Assembly (NCBI GenBank): GCA_018823905.1
Contig: JAHJHL010000001.1
Span: 1 to 38,033, forward strand
From: Alphaproteobacteria bacterium
GTDB taxonomy: Bacteria > Pseudomonadota > Alphaproteobacteria > Sphingomonadales > Sphingomonadaceae
DNA: 38,033 nucleotides
Direction of reading: 5' to 3'
The first letter of the stretch is position 1; each line of letters begins with the position of its first letter. The notes below the pieces were generated by a model, which saw only the letters and a list, made by a program, of their open reading frames with translations, ran no database searches and was not told the DNA's origin. Positions 30,503 to 38,033 of this stretch are shown here, piece by piece. A program made the position numbers and the translations under genes.

Positions 30503-31330
30503 ATGTCATTCTATACCTCGCTTTCGGGCCTCAAGGGCGCCCAGACCGACATGTCGGTCATCTCGAACAACATCGCCAACGCGGGATCGATCGGGTTCAA
30601 GCGCAGCAAAGCGCAGTTCGGCGACATTTTCGCCGCCTCGCCGACCCAATCGACCAAGATGGTCGCGGGGCAGGGCACGCGCCTCAACGGCATCACCCAG
30701 CAGTTCACGCAGGGCTCGTATGAATCGAGCGAAAAGACGCTCGATATGGCGATCGTCGGCGAAGGTATGTTTGTCGTGAAGGGCGAACCGCCGCGCGAGC
30801 AGGTGACATACACCCGCAACGGTGCCTTTACCGCGACCCCCGATCGCAATGTGATCGATTCGACGGGGCAGAAGCTGCAACTTTTGCCCGTCGACGCCAA
30901 CGGTAACGTCACCAACAACACGCTGGCCGGGGCGTTCGACTTCGTCCTGCCGCCGGGCGCGCCGAGCGATCCCACTGCGCAGCTGGTCAATGTCTCGATC
31001 GGCCTCGACGGGCTGGTCTCGGCGACTTTTGCCAATGGCGAAGCGCAGGTGCTCGGCAAAGTCGCAATGGCGACCTTCCCTGCGATGGAGGGGCTGCGCC
31101 CCGTCGGCGACGCGCATTGGCAGTCGTCGGGCGAAAGCGGCCCGCCGACGATCGACGCCGCGACCAACGGTCCGATGGGCGCGATCCGCTCGGGCGCGCT
31201 CGAACGCTCGAACGTCGATATCACCGAAGAACTGGTGATGCTGATCGGTGCGCAGCGCAATTTTCAGGCGAACGCCAAGGCGATCGAGGGAGCGTCGCAG
31301 CTGTCGCAAACCATCATCAACATGCGCTGA
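30503..31330 (+). CDS. flgE: FlgE, hook protein, short form
   Basis: A 275-residue hook subunit. N-terminal D0 motif SFYTSLSGLKGAQTDMSVISNNIANAGSIGFKRSKAQFGDIF and C-terminal D0 ERSNVDITEELVMLIGAQRNFQANAKAIEGASQLSQTIINMR are intact. The middle is much shorter than the 400-residue classical hook protein, so little beyond D1 and a small D2 can be present. Position after flgD supports hook rather than rod identity. It is read in the sigma-54 operon and sits 36 bases from flgF. Confidence 0.9.
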   Translation: MSFYTSLSGLKGAQTDMSVISNNIANAGSIGFKRSKAQFGDIFAASPTQSTKMVAGQGTRLNGITQQFTQGSYESSEKTLDMAIVGEGMFVVKGEPPREQVTYTRNGAFTATPDRNVIDSTGQKLQLLPVDANGNVTNNTLAGAFDFVLPPGAPSDPTAQLVNVSIGLDGLVSATFANGEAQVLGKVAMATFPAMEGLRPVGDAHWQSSGESGPPTIDAATNGPMGAIRSGALERSNVDITEELVMLIGAQRNFQANAKAIEGASQLSQTIINMR

Positions 31331-31365
31331 TCAGGCGCATTTAGCCGACTGCCGGGAGCTTCCCA

Positions 31366-32109
31366 ATGGACCGCCTCATCTACACCAGCCTTACCGCGAT
31401 GCGGGGCAGTCAGGCCCGGCAGACGGCGATCGCCAACAATCTGGCGAACGCCCAGACGCCCGGGTTTCGCGCCGACATGGCCGAGGCGCAGGCGCTGTGG
31501 CTGAACGGCAGCGGGACCGGTGCGCGCGCCATGGCGTCCGAAGAGGTGCTGGGCGCCGATATGCGCGCCGGGACCGTTACCGCGACGGGACGCGATCTCG
31601 ACATCGCGGTGCAGGGCGACGCGCTGCTCGTGGTGCAGGCGAAGGACGGCAGCGAGGCCTATACACGGCGCGGCGATTTGCAGGTTTCGCCGAGCGGGCT
31701 TTTGACCACCGGCGACGGCCACCCCGTCCAGGGCGGTCAGGGTCCGGTGACCATCCCGCCCGCCGACGCCGTTACGATCGACGTCGAGGGCCGGGTGTGG
31801 ATAGTGCCCGCGGGCGGCGATGCCGAAAATCCGCAGGAGGTCGATAGGCTCCGGCTCGCCACTCCGACCGGGTCGGACATCGCCAAGGGTCTGGACGGCC
31901 TGTTCCGCGTCAAGGGCGAGGGCATTTTGCCCGACGATCCCGAGGCGCGACTGATCACCCGCTCGATCGAAGGATCGAACGTCGCCGCCACCACCGCGCT
32001 GGTCGACATGATCGAGGCGAGCCGCAGCTGGGACACCCAGCTCAAGCTGGTCAGCGACGCGCGCGACATGGACAGCGCGACCGCCAATCTGATGCAGCTT
32101 CCGCGTTAA
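31366..32109 (+). CDS. flgF: FlgF, proximal rod protein
   Basis: A 247-residue rod subunit. It opens DRLIYTSLTAMRGSQARQTAIANNLANAQTPGFRADMAEAQALW, a FlgF-type start, and ends with ARLITRSIEGSNVAATTALVDMIEASRSWDTQLKLV. A GGGAGC purine stretch precedes the ATG. Typical length; it is followed 12 bases later by flgG. Confidence 0.95.
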   Translation: MDRLIYTSLTAMRGSQARQTAIANNLANAQTPGFRADMAEAQALWLNGSGTGARAMASEEVLGADMRAGTVTATGRDLDIAVQGDALLVVQAKDGSEAYTRRGDLQVSPSGLLTTGDGHPVQGGQGPVTIPPADAVTIDVEGRVWIVPAGGDAENPQEVDRLRLATPTGSDIAKGLDGLFRVKGEGILPDDPEARLITRSIEGSNVAATTALVDMIEASRSWDTQLKLVSDARDMDSATANLMQLPR

Positions 32110-32121
32110 GGAGAATATGAA

Positions 32122-32907
32122 ATGAGCTTCGGTGCCTTGCACGTCGCGCGAACCGGTCTGGATGCCCAGGGCTTCCGGATGCAGGTGATCGCCAACAACC
32201 TCGCCAACGTGAACACCACGGGCTTCAAGCGCGACCGCGCCAGCTTCGAAACTTTGAGCTATCAGATGATGACCGCTCCCGGCGCGCCGTCGTCGGCGGA
32301 AAATCGCTATGCGACCGGGCTCAACCTCGGCACCGGGGTGTCGCTCGGCGGTACGTCGCGGATCGACACGCAGGGGACGTTCGCCACCACCGGCAACGCG
32401 CTCGACATGGCGATCGACGGCGCCGGCTATTTTCAGGTCGAAATGCCCGACGGGCGCACCGGCTACACCCGCGCGGGCAATTTCGGCCGCTCGCCCGACG
32501 GCACGATCGTGACCTCGGACGGCAAGCCGCTGACCCCCGCGATCCAGATTCCCGAAGACAGCACCAATGTGTCGATCGGCGCCGACGGCACCGTGTCGGC
32601 GACCGGCGCCGACGGCACCCTCACCGAACTCGGCCGCATCGAACTGGCACGCTTTGCCAATCCGGCGGGATTGCAGGCGATCGGCGACAATATGCTCGTC
32701 GAAACCGCCGCCTCGGGCGCGCCGCAGGTTGGCGCTGCCGGGCTGGAAGGTCGCGGCAGTTTGCGCGGCGGGATGCTCGAGGGATCGAACGTCAATGTCG
32801 TCGAGGAACTCGTCGACATGATCGAGACGCAGCGCGCCTATGAGGTCAATTCGAAGATGATCCAGGCCACCGACGAGATGATGAAAAATGCCGCGCAGAC
32901 GCTCTAA
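32122..32907 (+). CDS. flgG: FlgG, distal rod protein
   Basis: A 261-residue rod subunit of standard length. The family motif LDAQGFRMQVIANNLANVNTTGFKRDRASFETLSYQ and the ending RGGMLEGSNVNVVEELVDMIETQRAYEVNSKMIQATDEMM are clear. A strong AAGGAG lies upstream. Its last 20 bases overlap the flgH start. Confidence 0.97.
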   Translation: MSFGALHVARTGLDAQGFRMQVIANNLANVNTTGFKRDRASFETLSYQMMTAPGAPSSAENRYATGLNLGTGVSLGGTSRIDTQGTFATTGNALDMAIDGAGYFQVEMPDGRTGYTRAGNFGRSPDGTIVTSDGKPLTPAIQIPEDSTNVSIGADGTVSATGADGTLTELGRIELARFANPAGLQAIGDNMLVETAASGAPQVGAAGLEGRGSLRGGMLEGSNVNVVEELVDMIETQRAYEVNSKMIQATDEMMKNAAQTL

Positions 32908-33556
32908 TCTGTCGGTCGGCGTGGCCTTTGCCCTCGCGCTCGTGCCGTTCGGCGCGGCGGCGAAGGACAAATTGCCGCCCGACGCCTTTGCCGCGGCAAC
33001 GCCGGTTCCCCCGGCACCGCTGCCCGGCAATGGCTCGATCTTTCAGGGCAGCTATGTGCCGCTGACGTCGGGCGGTCGCGCCGGACAGGTCGGTGACATT
33101 CTGACCATCCAGCTCGTCGAGCGCACCGCTGCGACCAAAAGCAATGCCGCGGGAACGCAGCGCGACGGCAATATCGGCCTGACGCCGCCCTCCACCGGGC
33201 CGCTGTCGCTGTTCAACCCCAGCGACATCGCGATGGGCGGCGGGCAGGCATTCAAGGGCAAAGGCGACGCGTCGCAATCGAACGCCTTGTCGGGCGAGGT
33301 CAGCGTGACGATCGCCGCGGTCTATCCCAATGGCACGATGCTGGTGCGCGGCGAAAAGCTGCTGACGCTCAATCGCGGCGACGAACGCGTCCAGATTTCG
33401 GGCATCGTCCGCGCGATGGATATCAGCCCCGACAACCGCATCCTGTCGACCCGCGTCGCCGACGCCAACATCCGGTACGTCGGCAAGGGCGAGATCGCGC
33501 GCGCCAGCAAGCAAGGCTGGTTGCAGCGTTTCTTCTCGATCATCAGCCCGTTCTGA
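32888..33556 (+). CDS. flgH: FlgH, L-ring protein without a lipobox cysteine
   Basis: A 222-residue outer membrane L-ring subunit. The conserved body is seen in GSIFQG, GQVGDILTIQLVERTAATKSN, LSGEVSVTIAAVYPNGTMLVRGEKLLTLNRGDERVQISGIVRAMDI and NRILSTRVADANIRYVGKG. FlgH is normally a lipoprotein, but here the N-terminus (VGVAFALALVPFGAAAKDK) reads as an ordinary signal peptide and the protein has no cysteine. The ATG overlaps flgG by 20 bases. No upstream in-frame alternative could restore a lipobox without lying deep in flgG. Confidence 0.95.
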   Translation: MPRRRSNLSVGVAFALALVPFGAAAKDKLPPDAFAAATPVPPAPLPGNGSIFQGSYVPLTSGGRAGQVGDILTIQLVERTAATKSNAAGTQRDGNIGLTPPSTGPLSLFNPSDIAMGGGQAFKGKGDASQSNALSGEVSVTIAAVYPNGTMLVRGEKLLTLNRGDERVQISGIVRAMDISPDNRILSTRVADANIRYVGKGEIARASKQGWLQRFFSIISPF

Positions 33557-33569
33557 AAAGGATCATAAA

Positions 33570-34679
33570 GTGTTCCAGCGTCCCACCCTGTTTGCCCTGA
33601 TCGCGCTCCTGATCGCCAGCCTGACCTTTGCGGCACCGGTGCAGGCGCAGCGCATCAAGGATATGGGCCAGTTTCAGGGGCTGCGCGCCAACCAGCTCAC
33701 CGGCTACGGCATCGTGGTCGGACTCGCGGGGACGGGCGACGACAGCCTCGATTATTCGACGCTGGGGATGAAGGGCGCGATCTCGCGCTTTGGCCTGACC
33801 TTGCCGCCGGGGGTCAATCCGGCGCTGAAGAATGCCGCGGCGGTGATGATCACCGCCGAACTGCCGCCCTTTGCCAAGCCCGGCCAGCGCCTTGACGTGA
33901 CCGTGTCGGCGATCGGCAAAGCCAAAAGCCTGCGCGGCGGCACGCTGGTGCTCGCGCCGCTTTATGGCGCCGACGGTCAGATCTACGCGATGGTCCAGGG
34001 CAACCTGGTCATCGGCGGGCTCGGGGTCGATGCCGCCGACGGATCGAAAGTGACGGTCAACGTCCCGTCGAGCGGCCGCATCGCCAACGGTGCAACGGTC
34101 GAACGCGCGGTCGATACCGGCTTTGCCACCGGCGACTGGCTGACCTTCAACCTCCACCAGTTTGATGCCACCAACGCCAAGCGCGTCGCCGACGCGATCA
34201 ATGCGGCGATCCCGGGCAGCGCGTCGATGATCGACGGCGCCAGCATCGCGATCCGCTCCGGCGGCAATGGCGACGACCGGATGCGGCTGATGTCGCAGAT
34301 CGAAAATCTCGGCGTCCAGCGCTCCGAACCCTCGGCCAAGGTGATCGTCAACGCGCGCACCGGCACCGTGGTGATCAACGGCGCGGTCCGCGTCGGCACC
34401 GCCGCGGTCAGCCACGGCAAGCTCACCGTCTCGATCAAGGAATCGCCGACGGTGGTTCAGCCCGCGCCGTTCAGCCGCGGCGAAACCGCGATCGAGCCGT
34501 CGAGCGAGATCGACGTCGCCGAGGACGTCCGACCTGCCTTTTTGATGAAACCCAACGCTTCGCTCTCCGAACTCGTCGACTCGATCAACCGTCTGGGCGT
34601 GTCGCCCGGCGATCTGGTCGCGATCCTTGAGGCGCTGAGCCAAGCGGGTGCCCTCACAGCAGAATTGGTGATCATATGA
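33570..34679 (+). CDS. flgI: FlgI, P-ring protein
   Basis: A 369-residue periplasmic ring subunit of normal length. A signal peptide (LFALIALLIASLTFAAPVQAQ) is followed by RIKDMGQFQGLRANQLTGYGIVVGLAGTGDDS, the typical start of the mature protein. Later motifs include VTVSAIGKAKSLRGGTLVLAPL and VVINGAVRVGTAAVSHGKLTVSI. The start is a GTG at 33570 with AAAGGA upstream. Its assembly needs FlgA. It overlaps flgJ by ATGA. Confidence 0.96.
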   Translation: MFQRPTLFALIALLIASLTFAAPVQAQRIKDMGQFQGLRANQLTGYGIVVGLAGTGDDSLDYSTLGMKGAISRFGLTLPPGVNPALKNAAAVMITAELPPFAKPGQRLDVTVSAIGKAKSLRGGTLVLAPLYGADGQIYAMVQGNLVIGGLGVDAADGSKVTVNVPSSGRIANGATVERAVDTGFATGDWLTFNLHQFDATNAKRVADAINAAIPGSASMIDGASIAIRSGGNGDDRMRLMSQIENLGVQRSEPSAKVIVNARTGTVVINGAVRVGTAAVSHGKLTVSIKESPTVVQPAPFSRGETAIEPSSEIDVAEDVRPAFLMKPNASLSELVDSINRLGVSPGDLVAILEALSQAGALTAELVII

Positions 34680-35005
34680 CGACGCCCATTTCTTCGACCC
34701 CCGCAACGCGGTCGTTCGTTCCGGCTTCGGCCACCCCGACGCTTGGCGGTGGGGGCGACGACGGCGGGCTGCGTAAAGCGGCCGAACAGTTTGAGGCGGT
34801 GATCCTGCGCCAGCTGCTCGCGTCGATGCGGCAGGCGAAGCTTGGTGACGACATGATGGGATCGAGCGCGACCGACAATTTCCGCGAAATGGCCGACGCG
34901 CGCACCGCCGATTCCATCGCCGCGATGCGCCAGTTCGGCATCGCCGACATGGTCGAACGTCAGTTCCGCGGGCGGCTCGGCAATGCGGCGGGAGGTATCC
35001 AATGA
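34676..35005 (+). CDS. flgJ: FlgJ-like rod-binding protein, single domain
   Basis: A 109-residue protein consisting only of the N-terminal rod-binding domain (LRKAAEQFEAVILRQLLASMRQAKLGDDMMG, and FREMADARTADSIAAMRQFGIADMV). The muramidase domain of enterobacterial FlgJ is absent, as is common in alphaproteobacteria. Wall opening is probably done by the separate transglycosylase at 26955-27779. It overlaps both flgI and flgK by ATGA. Confidence 0.93.
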   Translation: MTTPISSTPATRSFVPASATPTLGGGGDDGGLRKAAEQFEAVILRQLLASMRQAKLGDDMMGSSATDNFREMADARTADSIAAMRQFGIADMVERQFRGRLGNAAGGIQ

Positions 35006-36327
35006 GCGATCTTCTCGGCATCGGGTACAGCGGGCTCAAGGCCTATTCGCGCGCGCTGTCGACGATTGGCGACAATATCGCCAACGCGCAGACCCCCGGT
35101 TATGCGCGGCGGCGGCTCGAAATGATGGAGCCGGTCAGCGGCAGCGATTCGGTCTTTTACCGCGGCAGCGTGAACCCCGCGGGAGTCGAAATTCGCGGGG
35201 TCAGCCGCTCGGTCGATGCCTGGCTGATCGAAGATTCGCGCCTCTCGTCGGGCGATTCCGAACGCGCGGCGACCAAGCTCGGCTGGCTGGGCAAGGTTGA
35301 AGGCGCGCTCAGCGACGAGAGCAACGGGATCAAGACCGGGCTGACCAAGCTGTTCACCACCGCCGATCAGCTGACTTCTGATCCGGCGAACAAGACGCTG
35401 CGTAGCCAGTTCCTCCAATCGGCCGACGACATCGCGTCGGGCTTTCGCACCGCAGCGGGCCAGCTCGACAAGATGTCGGACGGGATCGAAGGCGCGGCGG
35501 CGAGCACGATCGAAGATTTCAACGCCAATCTGAACGCGCTCGAACAGATCAACATCGGGCTGCGCAAGGCGCGGCCGGGGTCGACCAACCAGGCGAGCCT
35601 GATGGACGAACGCGACCGGCTGCTCGACAAATTATCGTCGCAGGCGGGGGTCAGCGCGACATTCGAGAATAACGGATCGGTGACGTTGCGCGCCGCGGGG
35701 TCGGGCGACTTGCTCGTCGGCGGCGGCGCGGTCAATCCGATCGCGGTGACCGCGGCGCCCGACGGCCGCCTGTCGTATAGCGTTGGTGGTTCGCCGCTGA
35801 CGGTGACGACGGGCTCGCTGGCCGGGCAAGCCGAGGCAGCGAACCATGTCGCCGATCAGCGCGCCGGGCTCGATACGATGGCAACGTCGTTCGCAGCGCA
35901 GCTCAACGCGGCGCATCAGGCGGGTACCGATGCCAATGGCAATCCGGGCGCGCCGCTGTTCACCGGCACCAGCGCCGCGACGATGACCGCGAGCGCGCTC
36001 GCGCCCGAACAGGTCGCCGCCGCCAACGCATCGGGCAGCAACGGCAATATGCTGGCGCTCGGCACCTTGCGCGGCGCGGGCGATCCCGAAGCGCGCTGGT
36101 CGGGACATCTCGCGACACAGGCACAGACGACCGCATCGGCGCGCGCGCTGGATGCCGCCGCGATGACCCGCGCCGACGCCGCCGCAGCGGCGCGCGACGG
36201 AGTGAGCGAGGTCGATCTCGACAAGGAAGCCGCCGAATTGTTGCGTTTCCAGCAAGCCTATCAGGCCGCGGCGCGCACGATCCAGGTCGCGCGCGAAACC
36301 ATGCAAACGCTCTTGAGTTCGATCTAG
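35002..36327 (+). CDS. flgK: FlgK, hook-filament junction protein 1
   Basis: A 441-residue hook-associated protein. N-terminal SDLLGIGYSGLKAYSRALSTIGDNIANAQTPGYARRRLEM and C-terminal GVSEVDLDKEAAELLRFQQAYQAAARTIQVARETMQTLLSSI are the FlgK hallmarks. The central region includes the typical TKLFTTADQLTSDPANKTLRSQFLQSADD. Shorter than the 547-residue Salmonella protein but complete. Likely chaperoned by the FlgN-like product. Confidence 0.96.
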   Translation: MSDLLGIGYSGLKAYSRALSTIGDNIANAQTPGYARRRLEMMEPVSGSDSVFYRGSVNPAGVEIRGVSRSVDAWLIEDSRLSSGDSERAATKLGWLGKVEGALSDESNGIKTGLTKLFTTADQLTSDPANKTLRSQFLQSADDIASGFRTAAGQLDKMSDGIEGAAASTIEDFNANLNALEQINIGLRKARPGSTNQASLMDERDRLLDKLSSQAGVSATFENNGSVTLRAAGSGDLLVGGGAVNPIAVTAAPDGRLSYSVGGSPLTVTTGSLAGQAEAANHVADQRAGLDTMATSFAAQLNAAHQAGTDANGNPGAPLFTGTSAATMTASALAPEQVAAANASGSNGNMLALGTLRGAGDPEARWSGHLATQAQTTASARALDAAAMTRADAAAAARDGVSEVDLDKEAAELLRFQQAYQAAARTIQVARETMQTLLSSI

Positions 36328-36340
36328 GAAGGCGACTACG

Positions 36341-37171
36341 ATGATTAACGCCGTGGGCAATCGCATGACGCGCGAGATCGCGCGCCAGCAGAAACTCGCC
36401 GACCAGATCGAGCGGACGCAGATCCAGATTTCGAGCGGCAAGCGGCTGCAACGCATGTCGGACGACCCGGTGTCGGCGCGGCGGATCGCGACGATCGGCA
36501 CGGCGCAGGCCAGCCTCACCGCGTGGAACAGCAATATCAATAGCGCGACAGCGCTGGTGTCGCAGGCCGACGCGGCGCTGAAATCGGTGAGCAACCTGAT
36601 GACGCGCGCGCGCGAACTGACGGTTGCCGCGGCGAACGATACGACCAGCCCCGCCGACCGTGCAACGATCGCCGCCGAACTCGGTACGATCGCCGACGAA
36701 ATCGACAGCCTGGCCGCAACGCGCGATTCAAACGGCGAACCGGTATTCGCGAGCGGCACCGCGCGCGTCATGCGCTTCGATGGCGACATCAGCTTTGCGC
36801 CGGTTCCGGCCGCCGCCGATGTGTTTGTCATCGCCGGCAACAGCCTGTCGACCGGCATCCGCGATGCCGCGACCGCGGTCGCCGCGGGCAACAAACCGGC
36901 GATGGGGGCCGCCCTGACCGCGCTCAACACCGCGATCGGTCACGTCGCCGACCGCCATGCCGCGCTTGGCCTGTCGGCGGGGCGGCTCGAACGCATCGGC
37001 GACGGTCTTGCCGCGCGCAGCATCACGCTGAAGGACGAACGCTCGTCGGTCGAGGACACCGACCTGTCGGTCGCGATCGCCGAGCTCAACGCCCAGGATC
37101 TGACCCTCGGCGCGGCGCAGGCGGCCTTTGCCAAGATCAACCGCCAGACCTTGTTCGATATTTTGAACTGA
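36341..37171 (+). CDS. flgL: FlgL, hook-filament junction protein 3 (flagellin-like)
   Basis: A 276-residue junction protein. It starts with INAVGNRMTREIARQQKLADQIERTQIQISSGKRLQRMSDDPVSARRIATI, close to the flagellin/FlgL N-terminal D0-D1 pattern, and ends SVEDTDLSVAIAELNAQDLTLGAAQAAFAKINRQTLFDIL. AGGAAGG lies about ten bases upstream of the ATG. It is the last gene of the flgB operon; flagellin itself is not in the window. Confidence 0.93.
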   Translation: MINAVGNRMTREIARQQKLADQIERTQIQISSGKRLQRMSDDPVSARRIATIGTAQASLTAWNSNINSATALVSQADAALKSVSNLMTRARELTVAAANDTTSPADRATIAAELGTIADEIDSLAATRDSNGEPVFASGTARVMRFDGDISFAPVPAAADVFVIAGNSLSTGIRDAATAVAAGNKPAMGAALTALNTAIGHVADRHAALGLSAGRLERIGDGLAARSITLKDERSSVEDTDLSVAIAELNAQDLTLGAAQAAFAKINRQTLFDILN

Positions 37172-37177
37172 TCGCGC

Positions 37178-37204
37178 TCAATTTGGCGGCGCTGCTGCCG
37201 TTAA
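37178..37204 (+). promoter_or_regulatory. Sigma-28 (FliA) promoter of motA
   Basis: TCAATTTG (37178-37185), an 11-base spacer, and GCCGTTAA (37197-37204) closely match the FliA form TCAAGTTT-N11-GCCGATAA. It starts just after the flgL stop and 56 bases before the motA ATG. Confidence 0.75.
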
Positions 37205-37259
37205 GCATGAAGACGCATTTTGAATTTGGGGCTTTCGGCCCGGATGGAGTTACCCCCGC

Positions 37260-38033
37260 ATGTTTCCCGTAATCGGCATCGTTGTCCTGCTGCTGCTGGT
37301 TTTCGGGGGCTTTGCGCTGACCGGTGGCAACCTCGGCCCCGTCATGCACGCCTTGCCGCACGAGATGCTGATCATCGGCGGCGCCGCGGTCGGGTCGCTG
37401 ATCATCGGCAATTCGGGCGCCGACCTAAAGGCGCTCGGCGGCGGGCTCGCCAAAGTGTTCAAGGGACCGCAGTATAAGAAGCAGGACTATCTCGACTGCA
37501 TCCTGCTCGTCTCGACGCTGATGAAGATGATGCGGACCGAAGGACCGGTGGCGGTCGAACCGCATATCGAGGATCCGAAAAACTCGACCCTGTTCCAGCA
37601 ATATCCCAAATTGCTCAAGGACGACACGCTGATCCACCTGATCTGCGACACGCTGCGGCTGGTCGTCGTATCGTCGGGGACGCTCGACCCGCACGCGGTC
37701 GAGGATGTGATGGACGCGGCGCTCAAGAACCATCACCACCACGCGATCAAGCCCGCTGACGGCTTGCAGAATCTCGCCGACGCGCTCCCCGCGCTCGGCA
37801 TCGTCGCCGCGGTGCTTGGCGTCGTGAAAACGATGGGGTCGATCGACCAGCCGCCCGCGATCCTGGGCGGGATGATCGGGTCGGCGCTGGTCGGCACCTT
37901 CCTCGGCGTGCTCCTCGCCTATGGCCTCGTCGGCCCGTTCGCGACGCGCGCGCGCACCGTGATTGAGGGCGACGGCGCCATCTATCACACGGTGAAGCAG
38001 CTGATCATCGCGTCGCTGCACGGCCATCCGCAG
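37260..38033 (+). CDS. motA: MotA, flagellar stator subunit (3' end cut by window)
   Basis: Inner membrane proton- or sodium-channel subunit that drives the flagellar motor; 258 codons are visible with no stop. Four membrane segments: VIGIVVLLLLVFGGFAL, MLIIGGAAVGSLIIG, LPALGIVAAVLGVVKTMG and MIGSALVGTFLGVLLAYGLVGPF. The cytoplasmic loop carries the charged residues that act on FliG (MKMMRTEGPVAVEPHIEDP). The conserved prolines of TM3 (ALPALG) and after TM4 (VGPFA) are present. The protein appears almost complete at the window edge. motB probably follows. Confidence 0.95.
   Translation, partial: MFPVIGIVVLLLLVFGGFALTGGNLGPVMHALPHEMLIIGGAAVGSLIIGNSGADLKALGGGLAKVFKGPQYKKQDYLDCILLVSTLMKMMRTEGPVAVEPHIEDPKNSTLFQQYPKLLKDDTLIHLICDTLRLVVVSSGTLDPHAVEDVMDAALKNHHHHAIKPADGLQNLADALPALGIVAAVLGVVKTMGSIDQPPAILGGMIGSALVGTFLGVLLAYGLVGPFATRARTVIEGDGAIYHTVKQLIIASLHGHPQ

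Noticed and set aside
1..38033. CRISPR arrays, insertion sequences with terminal repeats, rRNA, riboswitches
   Set aside because: No spaced repeat array, transposase, rRNA signature or recognisable riboswitch was seen on reading; the only mobile-element traces are at 14019-15840.

Overview
The window reads as chromosome of a GC-rich alphaproteobacterium, most likely a sphingomonad (Sphingopyxis/Sphingomonas type). This is inferred from codon bias, gene content and the compact flagellar gene order; no rRNA or complete tRNA is present to confirm it. It is gene-dense, with many ATGA or GTGA overlaps marking translationally coupled operons.

Region 1 (1-10250) looks like a reactive-sulfur response cluster. 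On the minus strand lie a sulfide:quinone oxidoreductase (SQR), a DUF2892 membrane protein and a TolC-type outer membrane factor, cut by the window edge. Divergent from them run a rhodanese, an RND adaptor lipoprotein, an RND permease and an ArsR repressor with BigR/SqrR-like cysteines. A second operon follows: a TlpA-like membrane thioredoxin, a 33-codon ORF, an AcfC-like binding protein and a secreted DsrE-like protein, closed by a terminator. The two promoter regions share AT-rich palindromic elements that may be ArsR operators. The picture is sulfide oxidation and sulfane-sulfur handling coupled to a dedicated tripartite efflux pump.

Region 2 (10267-13556) holds a MOSC-domain protein and a copper-handling operon: DUF2946, DUF2244, a 56-codon secreted peptide, PCu(A)C chaperone and SCO/SenC.

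Region 3 (13820-15840) is an integration scar. A tyrosine integrase without its catalytic domain is fused in frame to a DJ-1/PfpI domain. A YHS metal-binding domain follows, separated by what looks like a one-base frameshift. A 45-nt 3' fragment of tRNA-Arg(CCG), a classic attachment-site remnant, marks the right edge. Everything left of it may be a tRNA-Arg-integrated, now immobilised island.

Region 4 (15882-21931) carries an amino-acid (Leu/Phe/Val-type) dehydrogenase with an ACT-domain partner, a divergent Lrp/AsnC regulator, and a coupled operon of class III CoA-transferase, thiolase and acyl-CoA dehydrogenase. This suggests catabolism of an amino-acid-derived or branched acyl-CoA.

Region 5 (22111-24019) has a LuxR-type HTH protein with a C-terminal membrane anchor, two unknown small proteins and a winged-helix regulator.

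Region 6 (24099-38033) is a flagellar cluster: fliA, flhA and a lytic transglycosylase; flgM with a FlgN-like gene; flgA; then flgBCDEFGHIJKL and motA (cut by the window end). Three good sigma-54 (-24/-12) promoters drive the transglycosylase-flhA-fliA operon, flgA and flgB. Sigma-28-like promoters precede motA and, less clearly, flgM. This fits a hierarchy in which RpoN makes FliA and the basal body/hook, and FliA then drives late genes. FlgH lacks a lipobox cysteine, and FlgD, FlgE and FlgJ are short forms.
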